DNA of 64,000 nt from Pedobacter deserti (GTDB taxonomy: Bacteria > Bacteroidota > Bacteroidia > Sphingobacteriales > Sphingobacteriaceae): positions 1,364,001 to 1,428,000 of the forward strand of contig NZ_JAFMZQ010000001.1 of the NCBI RefSeq assembly GCF_024436415.1, read 5' to 3'. This document shows, piece after piece, positions 36,144-45,146 of this stretch. How positions within the stretch are numbered: the first letter of the stretch is position 1; the number at the start of each line of letters is the position of its first letter. The translations under genes and the position numbers were made by a program. The notes under the pieces were generated by a model that worked only from the letters and a program-made list of their open reading frames with translations, did no database searches and had not been told where the DNA came from.

Positions 36144-37402
36144 GTCTTTTGCGGCTTCTTCTTTGCAGCCGGGAACAGTACATTATTCAGTATAAGCCGG
36201 TACCCGGGCGAATTGGGGTGCAGGCTTAAATCAGTCGGCGGGTCGCCCACCGCATGTTGATAGTCTTCAGGGTCGTGGCCCCCATAAAAAGTAAACTGAC
36301 CCTTGCCAATCTGGCCATTTAAATAGCGTACTTCCCCTTCCGCTTTATTTTCACCAAGTACGGTAATGCTCGGTTTAACCAAACTTTTGCGGAAAGCGGT
36401 TGTCTGCCCCATAAAACCTTTAATTACCCGGTCATGATTTTGCGTTAGCATAGCCGGAACCAGGTCCCACTTTGCAGAGAATTCAAATAGTGTAAAGTAA
36501 TCATTATTCTGCGTCAATCCCCGGGTTTGGGTAACGTCAATATCAGAAAACTCGTAGTTTCCCGGATTAACATCCAGGTGGAAGTCCTTAAAGGCAAGTG
36601 TTTTGCTGAAATCAATCTTCTCCTGCGCCCCTGGGTCTGACGCGTCTCCGTCAAACATGCTCTCACAAATGTCAACCCCCTCAGCGCTCAAAGCAATATC
36701 AAAAGTGTCCGTGCCCGAGCACATGGCAAACAAGAACCCCCCGCCACCGCAGAATTGCTTTATTTGTTTGGCTACGGCAAGCTTCATCTCAGATACTTTG
36801 TTGAAGCCATTCCGTTTAGCCGCGGCCTCCTGGTTCTTCACATCCTCACGGTACCACACATCATTTCTGAAGGATGACCAGAAGCGGCCATATTGACCTG
36901 TAAAGTCCTCATGGTGGAGGTGGAGCCAATCGTAACCCGCAAGATTGCCTTTAAGCACCTCATCATCATACACCACGTCGTAAGGTATTTCTGCATAAGT
37001 CAGTACCAGTGTCACAGCATCGTCCCATGGCAATTTACTTTTAGGCGAGTATACCGCAATCTTAGGAGCTTTCTCAAGTTTTACCATTTCCATATTGGCT
37101 TGTGTGTCGCTAACCTCCGTTAAGATTGTGTTAACCCGCGCATCGGCCAGCACTTCGTAAGAGACACCTCTCGCTTTACATTCATCTTCCACAGTTTTAG
37201 TATGTCCAAGCAGGAAGCTTCCGCCGCGGTAGTTCAAAAGCCAGTTTACTTCGATACTGTGTTTAATTGCCCAGAAAGCAATCCCGTAACTTTTAAGATG
37301 ATCCTTCTGATCCTCATCCATGTATACAAGTAAGGATGAGGCTCTTGCTGCAATACTAAACCACAGCATGAAAAACATAGTTATCGATTTTTTAAACATC
37401 AT
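36140..37402 (-). CDS. Secreted protein of about 420 residues, amidotransferase-like core, function unclear
   Basis: 420 residues. Signal peptide (MMFKKSITMFFMLWFSIAARA), then LLVYMDEDQKDHLKSYGIAF at the mature N-terminus. A central glycine-rich turn GGGGFLFAMCSGTDTFD near residue 225 recalls the nucleophile elbow of class I amidotransferase or ThuA-like folds. The C-terminus has YGGHDPEDYQHAVGD and LHPNSPGYRLILNN. Relatives are, as far as I recall, commonly labelled asparagine synthetase B, but neither the N-terminal Cys amidotransferase nor the PP-loop of that enzyme is visible, and the protein is exported. I would treat the function as unknown. Confidence 0.75.
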   Translation of the reverse strand: MMFKKSITMFFMLWFSIAARASSLLVYMDEDQKDHLKSYGIAFWAIKHSIEVNWLLNYRGGSFLLGHTKTVEDECKARGVSYEVLADARVNTILTEVSDTQANMEMVKLEKAPKIAVYSPKSKLPWDDAVTLVLTYAEIPYDVVYDDEVLKGNLAGYDWLHLHHEDFTGQYGRFWSSFRNDVWYREDVKNQEAAAKRNGFNKVSEMKLAVAKQIKQFCGGGGFLFAMCSGTDTFDIALSAEGVDICESMFDGDASDPGAQEKIDFSKTLAFKDFHLDVNPGNYEFSDIDVTQTRGLTQNNDYFTLFEFSAKWDLVPAMLTQNHDRVIKGFMGQTTAFRKSLVKPSITVLGENKAEGEVRYLNGQIGKGQFTFYGGHDPEDYQHAVGDPPTDLSLHPNSPGYRLILNNVLFPAAKKKPQKT

Positions 37403-37420
37403 GTCTGTTTATAGCGTATG

Positions 37421-37444
37421 TAAATGTATAAAGTTATACATTTA
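37421..37444. promoter_or_regulatory. 24-bp perfect dyad in a divergent promoter
   Basis: TAAATGTATAA (37421-37431), AG, TTATACATTTA (37434-37444). It is centred between the minus-strand gene starting at 37402 and the plus-strand reductase starting at 37462, and overlaps a near-consensus -7 element TAATTTTC (37443-37450). The size and symmetry are those of an operator for a dimeric repressor of TetR, MarR or similar type; no regulator gene is adjacent. Confidence 0.65.
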
Positions 37445-37461
37445 ATTTTCAGCGTAGAACT

Positions 37462-38526
37462 ATGAGCAAACTATTATCCCCTTTCAGCATCCGCAATACC
37501 ACTTTCAGAAATCGCATCGTCGTCTCACCTATGTGCCAATATTCCGGTTCAGACGGGTTTGCCGGCGACTGGCACCTGGTGCATCTGGGAAGCCGCGCAG
37601 TTGGCGGCGCCGGTTTAGTTATGCAGGAGGCCACAGCCGTGAGTCCCGAAGGTCGTATTACCGATGCCGATCTAGGCATATGGAAAGATGAACATATAGA
37701 AAAGCTCAGACAGATCGTCGACTTTGTGCATAGCCAGGGATCGAAAATCGGTGTCCAACTGGCTCATGCGGGGCGGAAAGCCAGCTGCGAAGTCCCCTGG
37801 AAAGGTGGTCATCAAATCGCCGCCCGAGAGCCGCGAGGCTGGACAACTTACGGGCCAAGTGCGCTGCCGTTTAAGGAGCCGGATGAAGCACCTGCAGAGC
37901 TCGATGAGGTAGGCATAGCCAAGGTGATCGGAGATTTCGTCGAGGCTACCAAAAGAGCAAAGCAGATAGGGTATGATGTGATTGAAATTCATGCCGCACA
38001 TGGTTATCTGCTTCATCAGTTTTATTCGCCGCTCAGCAATCAGCGTAACGACTCGTATGGCGGCTCGTTTGAAAATCGGGTTCGGCTGGTACTGGAGGTA
38101 ATTGACGCTGTTAAACAAGCCTGGGGCAGCGACTGTCCGCTCTTCCTGCGTGTATCGGCTACGGATTGGTCAGCCGGCGGCTGGACCATCGATGATTCTG
38201 TAAGCCTGTCTAAGCTACTTAAAACCAAGGGAGTCGATCTCGTTGACACATCTTCAGGAGGCAACGTGCCGAAAGCAGATATACCCAATACGCCCGGTTA
38301 TCAGGTCGACTTTGCCCGTCAGATCAGGCTGGAAGCGGGTATATCTACAGGCGCCGTAGGTTTGATTACCACACCTCAGCAAGCAGAAGAAATCCTTGAT
38401 AACGAGTCGGCCGACCTGATCTTTATTGCCAGGGAAAGTCTTCGAGATCCCTATTTCCCATCAAGAGCTAACAGAGAATTAGGGGGAGACCTGGATTGGC
38501 CTGTACAGTACGGCCGGGCCCGCTAA
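37462..38526 (+). CDS. Old-yellow-enzyme family NADPH dehydrogenase (YqjM/NamA-like)
   Basis: 354 residues. FMN-dependent TIM-barrel ene-reductase reducing activated C=C bonds. The YqjM-class signature Cys is in VVSPMCQYSGSDGF near residue 26; WHLVHLGSRAVGGAGLVMQEATA, QLAHAGRKA (substrate-binding His) and EIHAAHGYLLHQFYSPLSN are all present. The physiological substrate is not known; such enzymes often answer to electrophile stress. The palindrome just upstream suggests tight repressor control. Confidence 0.94.
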   Translation: MSKLLSPFSIRNTTFRNRIVVSPMCQYSGSDGFAGDWHLVHLGSRAVGGAGLVMQEATAVSPEGRITDADLGIWKDEHIEKLRQIVDFVHSQGSKIGVQLAHAGRKASCEVPWKGGHQIAAREPRGWTTYGPSALPFKEPDEAPAELDEVGIAKVIGDFVEATKRAKQIGYDVIEIHAAHGYLLHQFYSPLSNQRNDSYGGSFENRVRLVLEVIDAVKQAWGSDCPLFLRVSATDWSAGGWTIDDSVSLSKLLKTKGVDLVDTSSGGNVPKADIPNTPGYQVDFARQIRLEAGISTGAVGLITTPQQAEEILDNESADLIFIARESLRDPYFPSRANRELGGDLDWPVQYGRAR

Positions 38527-38542
38527 GGGGCCTTTCAAGGCT

Positions 38543-38574
38543 TTTGGATATACGTCCCAATTTTCATAAGTTTG
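38543..38574 (+). promoter_or_regulatory. Promoter of the cyclophilin gene
   Basis: TTTG (38543-38546), 20-base spacer, TAAGTTTG (38567-38574): a full match to the phylum consensus. It excludes translation from the longer frame beginning at 38496. Confidence 0.8.
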
Positions 38575-38594
38575 CCATTTACAAAAAACACAAC

Positions 38595-39032
38595 ATGAGC
38601 AAAGCAATAATCAAAACAGAGAAAGGCGACATGACCGTTCAGTTTTATGATCAGGATGCGCCGAATACAGTAGCCAACTTTTTGAAACTAGCTAAAGAAG
38701 GATTTTACGACGGCGTAACTTTTCATCGTGTGATCCCTGACTTTGTAATTCAGGGCGGAGATCCTACAGGTACGGGTGCTGGTGGTTCGGGAACACGCAT
38801 CAAGTGCGAACTAACCGGTGATAACCAGTATCACGATCGCGGTGTTTTATCGATGGCCCATGCAGGCAGAGATACCGGAAGTTCTCAGTTTTTTATCTGT
38901 CATAGCCGCACCAATACCGCACACCTTGACAGACATCACACCTGCTTCGGTAAGGTGGTGGAAAATGTTGATGTGGTTGACGATATCAGACAAGGTGACA
39001 AGATTTTAGGCATAGATATAATCGAAGAATAA
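38595..39032 (+). CDS. Peptidyl-prolyl cis-trans isomerase, cyclophilin type
   Basis: 145 residues from ATG 38595. Single-domain cytoplasmic cyclophilin without signal peptide, similar to PpiB. The catalytic motif is FHRVIPDFVIQGGDPTGTG near residues 40-58, followed by GVLSMAHAGRDTGSSQFFI. Catalyses proline isomerisation in folding. It is co-transcribed with the DUF5606 gene, whose start is one base beyond the stop. Confidence 0.95.
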   Translation: MSKAIIKTEKGDMTVQFYDQDAPNTVANFLKLAKEGFYDGVTFHRVIPDFVIQGGDPTGTGAGGSGTRIKCELTGDNQYHDRGVLSMAHAGRDTGSSQFFICHSRTNTAHLDRHHTCFGKVVENVDVVDDIRQGDKILGIDIIEE

Positions 39033-39033
39033 T

Positions 39034-39570
39034 ATGAATCTGAGAGGAATAGTAGCAGTGTCGGGTCGCCCGGGCTTATTTAAATTGGTTGGACAGAACA
39101 AGGGCGGATATATCCTTGAAAGTCTTGATGGGCAGAAAACCAAAATCGTGGCCAGTATGACCACCACCAAACTGGCTTCGCTTGAGGATATCACCATTTA
39201 CGGCGAAGACGACGATTTAAAGTTGACAGATGTCCTTTCTAATATAGGTTCAGAAGCCGATTCTGTTCCTGATGTGAAGGCAGATACTCAAACGCTTCGC
39301 AGCTTCTTTGAAAAAGTAGCGCCTAATCATGATCAGGATAAAGTATACGCTTCAGATATGAAGAAGATCGTAAGTTGGTACCAGATTCTTAAAGACCTGC
39401 CCTTATTCTCAGAGGAAGCTCCGGCAGGCACTGCAGGAGAGGAGAATATCAAAGTGGAAGAAAAGGCTGAAAAGCCGAAGGCGACACCGAAGCCCGCCAA
39501 TGCAAAAGCTCCGTCAAGAGCTGCACAACCGGCGAAGAAAGCTAATATGATAAGCAAAAAGGGAGTTTAA
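39034..39570 (+). CDS. DUF5606 protein with basic Ala/Pro/Lys tail
   Basis: 178 residues. The first 120 (MNLRGIVAVSGRPGLFKLVG to VSWYQILKDLPLF) form the conserved small Bacteroidota domain DUF5606, of unknown function, possibly nucleic-acid binding given its short beta-rich start. The last 40-50 residues are low-complexity Lys/Ala/Pro (KPKATPKPANAKAPSRAAQP), like a histone H1-type tail. The gene directly follows the cyclophilin and its stop codon lies in the loop of its own terminator. Confidence 0.82.
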   Translation: MNLRGIVAVSGRPGLFKLVGQNKGGYILESLDGQKTKIVASMTTTKLASLEDITIYGEDDDLKLTDVLSNIGSEADSVPDVKADTQTLRSFFEKVAPNHDQDKVYASDMKKIVSWYQILKDLPLFSEEAPAGTAGEENIKVEEKAEKPKATPKPANAKAPSRAAQPAKKANMISKKGV

Positions 39571-39583
39571 AACTCCCTTTTTT
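39556..39583 (+). terminator. Terminator enclosing the DUF5606 stop codon
   Basis: AAAAAGGGAGTTT and AAACTCCCTTTTTT form a near-perfect stem whose centre holds the TAA at 39568-39570. The T-run also reaches the stop codon of the minus-strand small gene (39582-39584). Confidence 0.88.
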
Positions 39584-39710
39584 ATAAAAAATACCAGATA
39601 ACCACAAAAGCGATCACGGAAATTATGATCGCGATAGTATAACTCCAGCGATCCCTCTTTGGATCACTTTTGAAGCGATAATCCCGCTTGTATTCCGATG
39701 GTAGTCTCAT
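39582..39710 (-). CDS. 42-residue single-span membrane peptide
   Basis: A 42-residue product: MRLPSEYKRDYRFKSDPKRD, then WSYTIAIIISVIAFVVIWYF and a final Leu. A charged, Arg/Lys/Asp-rich cytoplasmic start is followed by one strong transmembrane helix (about 22-41). Start evidence is good: AGGAGG lies four bases before the ATG (39715-39720 on the minus strand), one of only two clear Shine-Dalgarno sites noticed in the window. It begins 14 bases after the rlmH stop in the same direction, so the two are probably one operon. Function unknown. Confidence 0.68.
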   Translation of the reverse strand: MRLPSEYKRDYRFKSDPKRDRWSYTIAIIISVIAFVVIWYFL

Positions 39711-39724
39711 AATTCCTCCTTATA

Positions 39725-40198
39725 TTATTGATGGTGATATGGTTCGCCCTTCAGGATGGTAAAGGCCCGGTATAGCTGCTCTACAAAAAACAACCTGACC
39801 ATCTGATGGGAAAACGTCATGTCTGACAGTGAAAGGCTGCTATTAGCTCGTCTGTACAATGCCTCATCAAACCCATACGGCCCGCCGATCACAAATATCA
39901 GATGTTGAACACTTCCGATAAGTTGTTTGTTCAAATAATTTGAAAATTGGACCGACGTATACTTTTTCCCACGCTCATCCAGAAGAACTACTGTATCGGA
40001 GGTGCCGATCTGTTTAAGCAGTAGTTCAGCTTCCTTACTTTTTTGCTGTGACTCGTTCAGGCTCTTGGTATTTTTAATTTCCGGTATCATACGCACATTA
40101 AAGTTAACGTAGTGCTTCAGCCGGTTCAGGTACTTTTCAATGCCCTCAATCAGATATTTTTCTTCCGTTTTTCCTATAATAAGCAGGGTAATCCTCAT
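39725..40198 (-). CDS. rlmH: 23S rRNA (pseudouridine1915-N3)-methyltransferase RlmH
   Basis: 157 residues, SPOUT-class knotted methyltransferase that modifies pseudouridine 1915 in helix 69 of 23S rRNA on the assembled ribosome. The SAM-binding knot is visible as IFVIGGPYGFDEALYRRAN and LSLSDMTFSHQMVRLFFVEQ, with the C-terminal YRAFTILKGEPYHH. Normal length. It is followed on the same strand by the 42-residue membrane peptide. Confidence 0.97.
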   Translation of the reverse strand: MRITLLIIGKTEEKYLIEGIEKYLNRLKHYVNFNVRMIPEIKNTKSLNESQQKSKEAELLLKQIGTSDTVVLLDERGKKYTSVQFSNYLNKQLIGSVQHLIFVIGGPYGFDEALYRRANSSLSLSDMTFSHQMVRLFFVEQLYRAFTILKGEPYHHQ

Positions 40199-40259
40199 CT
40201 GATATCCTGGGTTCTATTCAAATTTCTATATTTATCAAACATAGAAAAATAAGCTAAAA

Positions 40260-42071
40260 ATGCGTAGAACAAAAGCCGATATTTTGGCGTACTACAGGCA
40301 GCTGGCAGATCAGCAGCAATCCACGGCACAAAAGCTACAAAGAAGTTTGAACAGGATTTCACTGGCCCGGCTGGGCAGTTTCATCGCCGAAATCATCATT
40401 GTTGCGACAATGATCAACTTGGGGTTTTCCTGGATTTTCGTCATTTTGCTCTTAGTGCCAGTTGTAGGGTTTCTGGTACTCGTTAAAATGCAGGTCCGAA
40501 AAACTGAAGCAAAATTGTATGCCGACAAGTTGCTATGGGTATATCAAAATGAGATAAAAGCGCTGGAAACTCATGCAAACGGATACCCGGATGGAAGCGT
40601 GTTCGACGATGAATCTCATTCGTATGCGTCCGATCTAGACATCTATGGGCCCGGCTCGTTATACGCCATGGTCAACCGCTGCAACACAAGCCAAGGTCTT
40701 AGCCTGCTTGGTCAATCTCTTGGAGCTCCGGCACCTGCTGTGTACATTCTGCAACGTCAGGAAGCCATACGTGAACTTCGGGAACGGATCAACGAGACCT
40801 TCCAATTCCGGGCGCTACTGCACCAGCACGATGGCGTTAAAATGCAGCAGATTCAAGAAAAGCTTGGTCACCAGCTTGCCGGACAGCTGACGTTCACCAG
40901 GGCCGGGTGGATGCGCCCTTATGTTCTTTTAATGCCATATGTCATGTTTGCGCTCCTGATAGCCGCACTATGGCAAGGCGGTTTGTATTGGAATGTATTC
41001 GGATTGACAGCAGTTGTTAATGCGGTGGTAACCGTGTCTCAGATCGGCCGGGTCAACAGGCTTTACCTTGGCTTTGGTCAAAGCGCTGGTCTCCTCGAAC
41101 ACTTTGCGGATACCATCCGGTGGACTGAGAAGTTCCATTGGCAAAGTGGCTATATCAGGAGCTTTTATAGTGAACAGCATAGCTCGGAGCTAAGTGCAGA
41201 CATCAGACGTCTGGGCGCAATTATTCGCGATTTTGATGCAAGGCTAAACTTTCTACTTGCCCCGTTTTTAAGCCTTTTCCTTATATGGGACCTCCGGTGT
41301 TCGCTCCGTTTGGCCCGGTGGTATGAAAGTTCGGCCGACGATCTGTTGCGGGGCCTCGACCGAGTTGGGCAATTTGAAGAACTGACCTCCTTTGCGACCT
41401 TGTCATTCAATCAACCCGACTGGAATTTTCCTGACATAAAACCATCTTTCAGCCTTTCGGCAACACAACTGGGCCACCCGCTTATTCCGGAGACGCTGCG
41501 GGTAACCAATACTTATGCCTTTGCTCCGCTTCCAACTACCGACATCATTACCGGGTCAAATATGGCTGGCAAGAGTACTTTTTTGCGTACCGTCGGGGTC
41601 AATCTTGTACTTGCTTACACTGGTGCGCCAGTATGTGCTGCAAATATGTCCTGTTCTATTTTTCAAATCCTGTCTTATATGCGGATCAAAGATTCCCTCA
41701 ACGATCAGACCTCCACGTTTAAGGCCGAACTCAACCGCCTCAAGGTTATTCTGAAAGCGACCTCTGAATCCTCCGATTCGCTAGTGCTGGTCGACGAAAT
41801 GCTGCGGGGAACAAATAGTCGTGATAAATACATGGGATCAAAGGTCTTTATAGAAAAGTTACTTAGTCAGCAAACACCAACACTTTTCGCTACCCACGAT
41901 CTGCAATTGTCAGAGATGGAGGACAGCCATCCTGACAAGGTGCGAAACTACCACTTCGACATTCAGATCCATGACGGACAAATGCAATTTGACTACCTGT
42001 TAAAACAAGGTCCATGTACCACCTTCAACGCAGCTATCCTTCTTAAGGAAATCGGACTCAGTATAAAATAA
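40260..42071 (+). CDS. Membrane-anchored MutS-like ATPase
   Basis: 603 residues. The C-terminal third is a MutS domain V ATPase: Walker A TGSNMAGKSTFLRTVGVNL near residue 430, DQTSTFKAELNRLKVIL, Walker B LVLVDEMLRGTNSRDK and switch His in LFATHDLQLSEME. The N-terminal half lacks the mismatch-binding domain and instead has two pairs of hydrophobic spans (about 38-72 and 223-262). The mismatch-recognition Phe-X-Glu motif is absent, so classical mismatch repair is unlikely. The group is usually annotated MutS; its true role, perhaps DNA or RNA handling at the membrane, is unknown. Confidence 0.85.
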   Translation: MRRTKADILAYYRQLADQQQSTAQKLQRSLNRISLARLGSFIAEIIIVATMINLGFSWIFVILLLVPVVGFLVLVKMQVRKTEAKLYADKLLWVYQNEIKALETHANGYPDGSVFDDESHSYASDLDIYGPGSLYAMVNRCNTSQGLSLLGQSLGAPAPAVYILQRQEAIRELRERINETFQFRALLHQHDGVKMQQIQEKLGHQLAGQLTFTRAGWMRPYVLLMPYVMFALLIAALWQGGLYWNVFGLTAVVNAVVTVSQIGRVNRLYLGFGQSAGLLEHFADTIRWTEKFHWQSGYIRSFYSEQHSSELSADIRRLGAIIRDFDARLNFLLAPFLSLFLIWDLRCSLRLARWYESSADDLLRGLDRVGQFEELTSFATLSFNQPDWNFPDIKPSFSLSATQLGHPLIPETLRVTNTYAFAPLPTTDIITGSNMAGKSTFLRTVGVNLVLAYTGAPVCAANMSCSIFQILSYMRIKDSLNDQTSTFKAELNRLKVILKATSESSDSLVLVDEMLRGTNSRDKYMGSKVFIEKLLSQQTPTLFATHDLQLSEMEDSHPDKVRNYHFDIQIHDGQMQFDYLLKQGPCTTFNAAILLKEIGLSIK

Positions 42072-42072
42072 A

Positions 42073-42096
42073 AAAGCTCCCCAACCGGGGAGCTTT
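42073..42096. terminator. Terminator between the MutS-like gene and aconitase
   Basis: AGCTCCCC (42075-42082), AACC, GGGGAGCT (42087-42094). The T-run is short on plus, while the minus direction has a good T-run from the A-stretch at 42069-42075. Confidence 0.8.
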
Positions 42097-42115
42097 CCTA
42101 TATCGCTTTTACAGG

Positions 42116-44392
42116 CTAAGCATTTTTTGCAGCCGCCTCCCGGCGAATGATGTTTAGCGCCCCGCCAGCTTTAAACCATTCAATTTGCTGCGCATTGTAG
42201 CTATGATTCACTACAATCTCTTCCTTGCTTCCATCTGCATGGTTTAATACCAAAGTCAGCGGAGTATTAGGCGCAAACGAGGTCAGCCCCACGATGTCAA
42301 CAACGTCATCTTCGAGAATTCTGTCATAATCATCCTTATCAGCGAAAGTCAGCGCAAGCATACCCTGCTTCTTAAGATTCGTTTCATGGATACGGGCAAA
42401 TGACTTCACAAGCACAGCGCGAACGCCAAGATGGCGCGGCTCCATAGCGGCATGCTCACGGCTCGAACCTTCGCCATAGTTCTCGTCGCCAACAACAATA
42501 GATCCTATGCCGGCAGCCTTATAAGCACGTTGTGTTGCAGGTACCGGTCCGTATTCGCCTGTAAGCGCATTTTTAACGAAATCTGTCTTCTCGTTATAAT
42601 AATTTACCGCGCCAATCAGCATGTTGTTTGAAATATTGTCAAGGTGTCCGCGGAACTTCAACCAAGGTCCGGCCATTGAAATATGGTCGGTGGTACACTT
42701 GCCTTTCGCTTTAATAAGCAATCTCAGTCCCTTAAGATCTGTACCCTCCCATGCAGCAAAAGGATCAAGCAGTTGCAAACGGTGCGAGGTAGGCGATACG
42801 ATCACCTGAACATGACTTCCGTCTTCCGCAGGGGCCTGATAGCCCGCATCTTCCACAGCATAACCGTTTACCGGCAATTCATCACCCTTAGGCGGATCGA
42901 GTTTTACCTGCTCGCCGGCGCTGTTGGTCAGCGTATCTGTAAGCGGGTTAAAGCCAAGATCACCAGCTATGGCGATAGCGGCAACAATTTCCGGCGATGT
43001 GACAAAAGCAAATGTATTAGGGTTGCCATCGGCACGTTTTGCAAAGTTCCTGTTAAAGGAATGTACAATCGTATTCTTCTCCTGTTTTTCAGCGCCAACG
43101 CGATCCCACATGCCAATACAAGGGCCACAGGCATTTGTGAAGATCGTTGCGTTCAGGTCTTTAAAAGTACCAAGCAGACCGTCGCGATCTGCCGTATAAC
43201 GAACCTGCTCGGAGCCTGGATTAATACCAAACTCCGCCTTGGTGGTCAAGCCCTTATCTATGGCTTGTTTGGCAATAGAAGCAGCTCTGGATAAGTCTTC
43301 ATAAGATGAATTCGTACACGAACCGATCAGTCCCCATTCCACCTTAAGTGGCCAGTCGTTCGCCTGGGCAACTTCCTTCATTTTAGAAATAGGGGTGGCC
43401 AAATCAGGAGTAAACGGACCGTTAAGATAAGGTTCAAGCTCAGACAAATTGATTTCAATCAGTTGATCGAAATATTTTTCAGGATCAGCATAAACTTCAG
43501 GATCTCCGGTCAGGTACTCTTTGATCGCATTGGCTGCATCAGCAACGTCGGCCCTGTTGGTCGCCCGCAGATAACGCTCCATGCTCTCATCATAACCGAA
43601 AGTCGATGTAGTCGCACCAATCTCGGCACCCATATTGCAAATGGTACCTTTGCCCGTACAGCTCATATTTGTAGCACCTTCGCCAAAGTATTCAACGATT
43701 GCCCCGGTGCCACCTTTAACAGTAAGAATACCTGCAACCTTCAGGATCACGTCTTTTGCAGAGGTCCATCCGTTTAATTTTCCGGTCAGCTTTACACCAA
43801 TAAGTTTAGGGAATTTTAGCTCCCAGGGCAGGCCAGCCATCACATCACATGCATCAGCACCACCAACACCAATGGCAACCATACCCAATCCACCCGCGTT
43901 AACGGTATGGGAGTCAGTACCAATCATCATTCCGCCAGGGAAGGCATAATTCTCCAGAACAACCTGGTGTATGATACCTGCACCTGGTTTCCAGAAGCCA
44001 ATGCCATATTTATTTGAAACCGAAGCAAGGAAATCGAATACTTCCCGGCTTTCTGTATTTGCGGCCGGAAGGTCAAATTCAGCACCATTCTTTGCCGTAA
44101 TCAGGTGATCACAATGCACCGTAGAAGGAACTGCTACCTCTGGTCGGCCCGCCTGCATAAACTGCAGCAAAGCCATCTGGGCAGTCGCATCTTGCATGGC
44201 AACACGGTCAGGGGCAAAATCCACATAGTCGGCACCACGCTTATAAGGGGCGCCTGCATGTCCTTCCCAAAGATGGGCGTAAAGTATTTTTTCTGAAAGT
44301 GTTAAAGGTCTGCCTACTAACTTACGGGCTGCTTCCACGCGGGGACCGAAGTTTGCATACACCTTCTTGATCATTTCTATATCAAAAGCCAT
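42116..44392 (-). CDS. Aconitate hydratase
   Basis: 758 residues, the size of the mitochondrial-type aconitase rather than the 890-residue AcnA/IRP type. Interconverts citrate and isocitrate in the TCA cycle. The three [4Fe-4S] cysteines are in [14 protein letters not shown] and [20 protein letters not shown] and [19 protein letters not shown] form substrate and structural sites. The swivel domain carries [18 protein letters not shown]. Single-gene unit. Confidence 0.96.
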   Translation of the reverse strand: MAFDIEMIKKVYANFGPRVEAARKLVGRPLTLSEKILYAHLWEGHAGAPYKRGADYVDFAPDRVAMQDATAQMALLQFMQAGRPEVAVPSTVHCDHLITAKNGAEFDLPAANTESREVFDFLASVSNKYGIGFWKPGAGIIHQVVLENYAFPGGMMIGTDSHTVNAGGLGMVAIGVGGADACDVMAGLPWELKFPKLIGVKLTGKLNGWTSAKDVILKVAGILTVKGGTGAIVEYFGEGATNMSCTGKGTICNMGAEIGATTSTFGYDESMERYLRATNRADVADAANAIKEYLTGDPEVYADPEKYFDQLIEINLSELEPYLNGPFTPDLATPISKMKEVAQANDWPLKVEWGLIGSCTNSSYEDLSRAASIAKQAIDKGLTTKAEFGINPGSEQVRYTADRDGLLGTFKDLNATIFTNACGPCIGMWDRVGAEKQEKNTIVHSFNRNFAKRADGNPNTFAFVTSPEIVAAIAIAGDLGFNPLTDTLTNSAGEQVKLDPPKGDELPVNGYAVEDAGYQAPAEDGSHVQVIVSPTSHRLQLLDPFAAWEGTDLKGLRLLIKAKGKCTTDHISMAGPWLKFRGHLDNISNNMLIGAVNYYNEKTDFVKNALTGEYGPVPATQRAYKAAGIGSIVVGDENYGEGSSREHAAMEPRHLGVRAVLVKSFARIHETNLKKQGMLALTFADKDDYDRILEDDVVDIVGLTSFAPNTPLTLVLNHADGSKEEIVVNHSYNAQQIEWFKAGGALNIIRREAAAKNA

Positions 44393-44525
44393 TAAGAATA
44401 TGTATTAAAGGTAAGTATATTATATATCGCGAATTTACAAAAAAAAACAGGCCGCCCTTATCATCCACACATCATAATATTATTTATACTTCTTCTAAAT
44501 AGACTGTTTTCCGTCGTTCCGTGCA

Positions 44526-45143
44526 TCAAAGGGCCCGGAAGTTGTAACCTTGCGCAGCAAAATGTTCCAGCGTTTTAGGCAGCGCGTATTTTAGTCTGTC
44601 AAACGCTTTCTGGCTGTCGTGGAACACGACAATGGAACCGTTTTCAGTATGTGTTAAAACATTGTTGAGGCATTTCACCGGCGAAAGTTGCAAGTCAAAG
44701 TCGCCGCTAAGAACATCCCACATAACTACCTTTAGGTTAGGGTAGCGGCGCTTGATTTCCGCAATCTGAGACTTCCTGACGCGTCCGTACGGCGGTCTGA
44801 ACAGCTCTGTGCCTGTAATTTCCTGGCATAACTCAAAATTCTCCAGATATATCTTGTCAGGCGTCTTCCAGCCTTTCAAATGATTAAAGGTGTGATTGCC
44901 AATACTGTGCCCCTCATCTTTCAAGGCGCTGAATATTTCCGGATACTTCCGGACATTGTCGCCAATACAGAAAAAAGTCGCTTTGGCCTCAAACATCCGT
45001 AAGGTTTTTAGCACAAAGGGTGTAACATCCGGTATAGGTCCGTCGTCAAAGGTCAGATATATAACCTTATCAGTGCGCTCCATGTGCCAGGTCAACTCAG
45101 GGTAATACCACTTAAGCAGGCGGGGCGATTTAATCAGGTACAT
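44526..45143 (-). CDS. Polysaccharide deacetylase (NodB domain)
   Basis: 205 residues from ATG 45143; the codon at 45149 is TTG inside a promoter element and is rejected. Carbohydrate esterase family 4: motif 1 IYLTFDDGPIPD (catalytic base and metal Asp), motif 2 GHSIGNHTFNHLK (metal His pair), motif 3 ELFRPPYGRVR, and a late IVVFHDSQKA (catalytic His). Removes N- or O-acetyl groups from peptidoglycan or another surface polysaccharide. No signal peptide is evident; the N-terminus MYLIKSPRLLKWYYPEL is typical of a Bacteroidota subgroup. Confidence 0.9.
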   Translation of the reverse strand: MYLIKSPRLLKWYYPELTWHMERTDKVIYLTFDDGPIPDVTPFVLKTLRMFEAKATFFCIGDNVRKYPEIFSALKDEGHSIGNHTFNHLKGWKTPDKIYLENFELCQEITGTELFRPPYGRVRKSQIAEIKRRYPNLKVVMWDVLSGDFDLQLSPVKCLNNVLTHTENGSIVVFHDSQKAFDRLKYALPKTLEHFAAQGYNFRAL

Positions 45144-45146
45144 AGC

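Noticed and set aside
40223..40247. TTTCTAT/ATAGAAA repeat between rlmH and the MutS-like gene
   Set aside because: Seven A/T-rich pairs with an 11-base spacer are expected often in such a background; not called as an operator.
42683..43294. 203-residue frame antisense to aconitase
   Set aside because: Covered on the other strand by a strongly conserved enzyme including its cluster cysteines; no domain seen.
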